This document shows, in pieces, positions 9,385 to 9,739 of a stretch of 9,739 bases of DNA. Made by a program: the position numbers and the translations under genes. Source of the DNA: Gemmatimonadales bacterium. GTDB lineage: Bacteria; Gemmatimonadota; Gemmatimonadetes; Palauibacterales; Palauibacteraceae. Each line of letters opens with the position of its first letter. Within the stretch, counting starts at the first letter, position 1. The stretch covers positions 1-9,739 of the forward strand of contig JAUWDL010000025.1 in NCBI GenBank assembly GCA_030608825.1, in the 5' to 3' direction. Below the pieces are notes generated by a model. The model was not told the origin of the DNA and made no database searches. It saw only the letters and a program-made list of their open reading frames with translations.

Positions 9385-9698
9385 GCGGCCGCCTTCGGGC
9401 GCCGGGGAGGACTCCCCTCCGGTCTCGCTTCAGGCGCCTATCCTCGGAGCCTCCTCGCTTCGCTGCGGGGTCTCCTCGGAGCGCCTCGAGGCTCGCTGCG
9501 GGAATCCTCCCCGGCGCTTCGGCGGCCGACGTCACGTCCGCTTGGCCTCCTGTCAGGTAGAGGTGGTCCTCCGAGACAGCCGCTCTCTGCTGCCCACAAT
9601 GTTCTGACGTTTCGATGCCAGGGGCTCGAACCGCCAGCTTGATCGGGTCTTGACGTAGGCGGCGATGCTGGAGGGATGAGCTTCGAGACCTCCAAGCC
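9385..9698. other. Structured GC-rich non-coding region before radC
   Basis: I see no gene in these 314 bases. Right after the 30-base repeat is a nested hairpin: GGGGAG (9404-9409) with CTCCCC (9412-9417), enclosed by GGCGCC at 9398-9403 and 9433-9438. It is possibly the original secA transcription end, though without a T-run. Next come two imperfect tandem units with a 32-base period starting TCCTCGGAGC at 9441 and 9473, each ending with a CGCTGCGGG-type stretch. A perfect palindrome GCCTCGAGGC lies in the second (9483-9492). TTGACG at 9650-9655 could be a -35 box, but no good -10 follows. Confidence 0.45.
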
Positions 9699-9739
9699 GT
9701 GAGCCCTACGATCCGCGAGTGGCCGGCCGACGAGCGGCC
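9699..9739 (+). CDS. radC: RadC-family protein, N-terminal fragment
   Basis: The window ends 13 complete codons into this gene. From GTG 9699 it reads MSPTIREWPADER, then CC of what is very likely a proline codon. RadC/YeeS-family proteins begin with a very similar stretch (M..I.DWP.DERPRERL). The family, once linked to DNA repair, has a JAB/MPN metalloprotease-like domain whose cellular role is still unclear; that domain lies off the edge here. The GTG overlaps the stop of a tiny eight-codon frame (ATG 9676 to TGA 9700-9702), which may be a chance leader. The match rests on only 13 residues. Its position beyond the right repeat suggests that it followed secA directly before the insertion. 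Confidence 0.6.
   Translation, partial: MSPTIREWPADER

Noticed and set aside
9615..9640. tRNA-like GGTTCGAG on the minus strand
   Set aside because: The T-stem does not pair and no D-arm, anticodon arm or acceptor stem can be found on either side, so it is not a tRNA attachment site.
9142..9642. 166-residue plus-strand open frame crossing the right repeat
   Set aside because: It reads the 30-base block in a non-SecA frame, runs through the tandem repeats and structured region, and has low-complexity Arg/Ser/Leu composition.

Overview
The window is GC-rich, mostly plus-strand bacterial DNA from a diderm. It encodes a BamD-type outer-membrane assembly lipoprotein, a second TPR lipoprotein and sugar-nucleotide enzymes. 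The SecA is unusually long (1098 aa), with a large insert in the pre-protein-binding region of the kind seen in the Bacteroidota/Gemmatimonadota (FCB) lineages. Together with the GC content and frequent GTG starts, this makes Gemmatimonadota or a relative my best guess. That is inference, not proof.

Layout. Positions 2-3421 hold an envelope and housekeeping run: the C-terminal third of a UDP-glucuronate decarboxylase-like enzyme, a family 2 glycosyltransferase, a TPR lipoprotein, bamD and nadD. Spacing is tight, with a 4-base GTGA overlap between the glycosyltransferase and the TPR lipoprotein, so co-transcription is likely. After a 111-base gap comes secA (3533-6829). A 314-base non-coding stretch at 9385-9698 leads into the first 41 bases of a radC-like gene that runs off the right edge.

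The most interesting part is the segment between secA and radC. The last 30 bases of secA (6799-6828, from SEC-C Tyr1090 to two bases into the stop codon) recur perfectly and in the same orientation at 9355-9384. The roughly 2.6 kb between them carries a frameshifted hypothetical gene, a DUF4440/SnoaL-like lipoprotein and a DUF1707-LiaF-like protein. Just inside each end is a tandem pair of 11-base repeats (GATTGTGCCGT type), and an inverted copy lies in the middle. This resembles an integrated genomic island: the secA 3' end would be the attachment core and the 11-base repeats would be integrase arm sites. No integrase gene is present, so the element would be a decayed or trans-mobilised, cargo-only island. 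The DNA after the right repeat would be the original sequence downstream of secA, implying an ancestral secA-radC order.

Functionally, the native genes serve envelope building and protein export: UDP-xylose-type sugar supply, glycosyl transfer, outer-membrane protein insertion and the Sec motor. nadD (NAD synthesis) sits among them. The putative island adds three small genes of unknown or weakly defined function.
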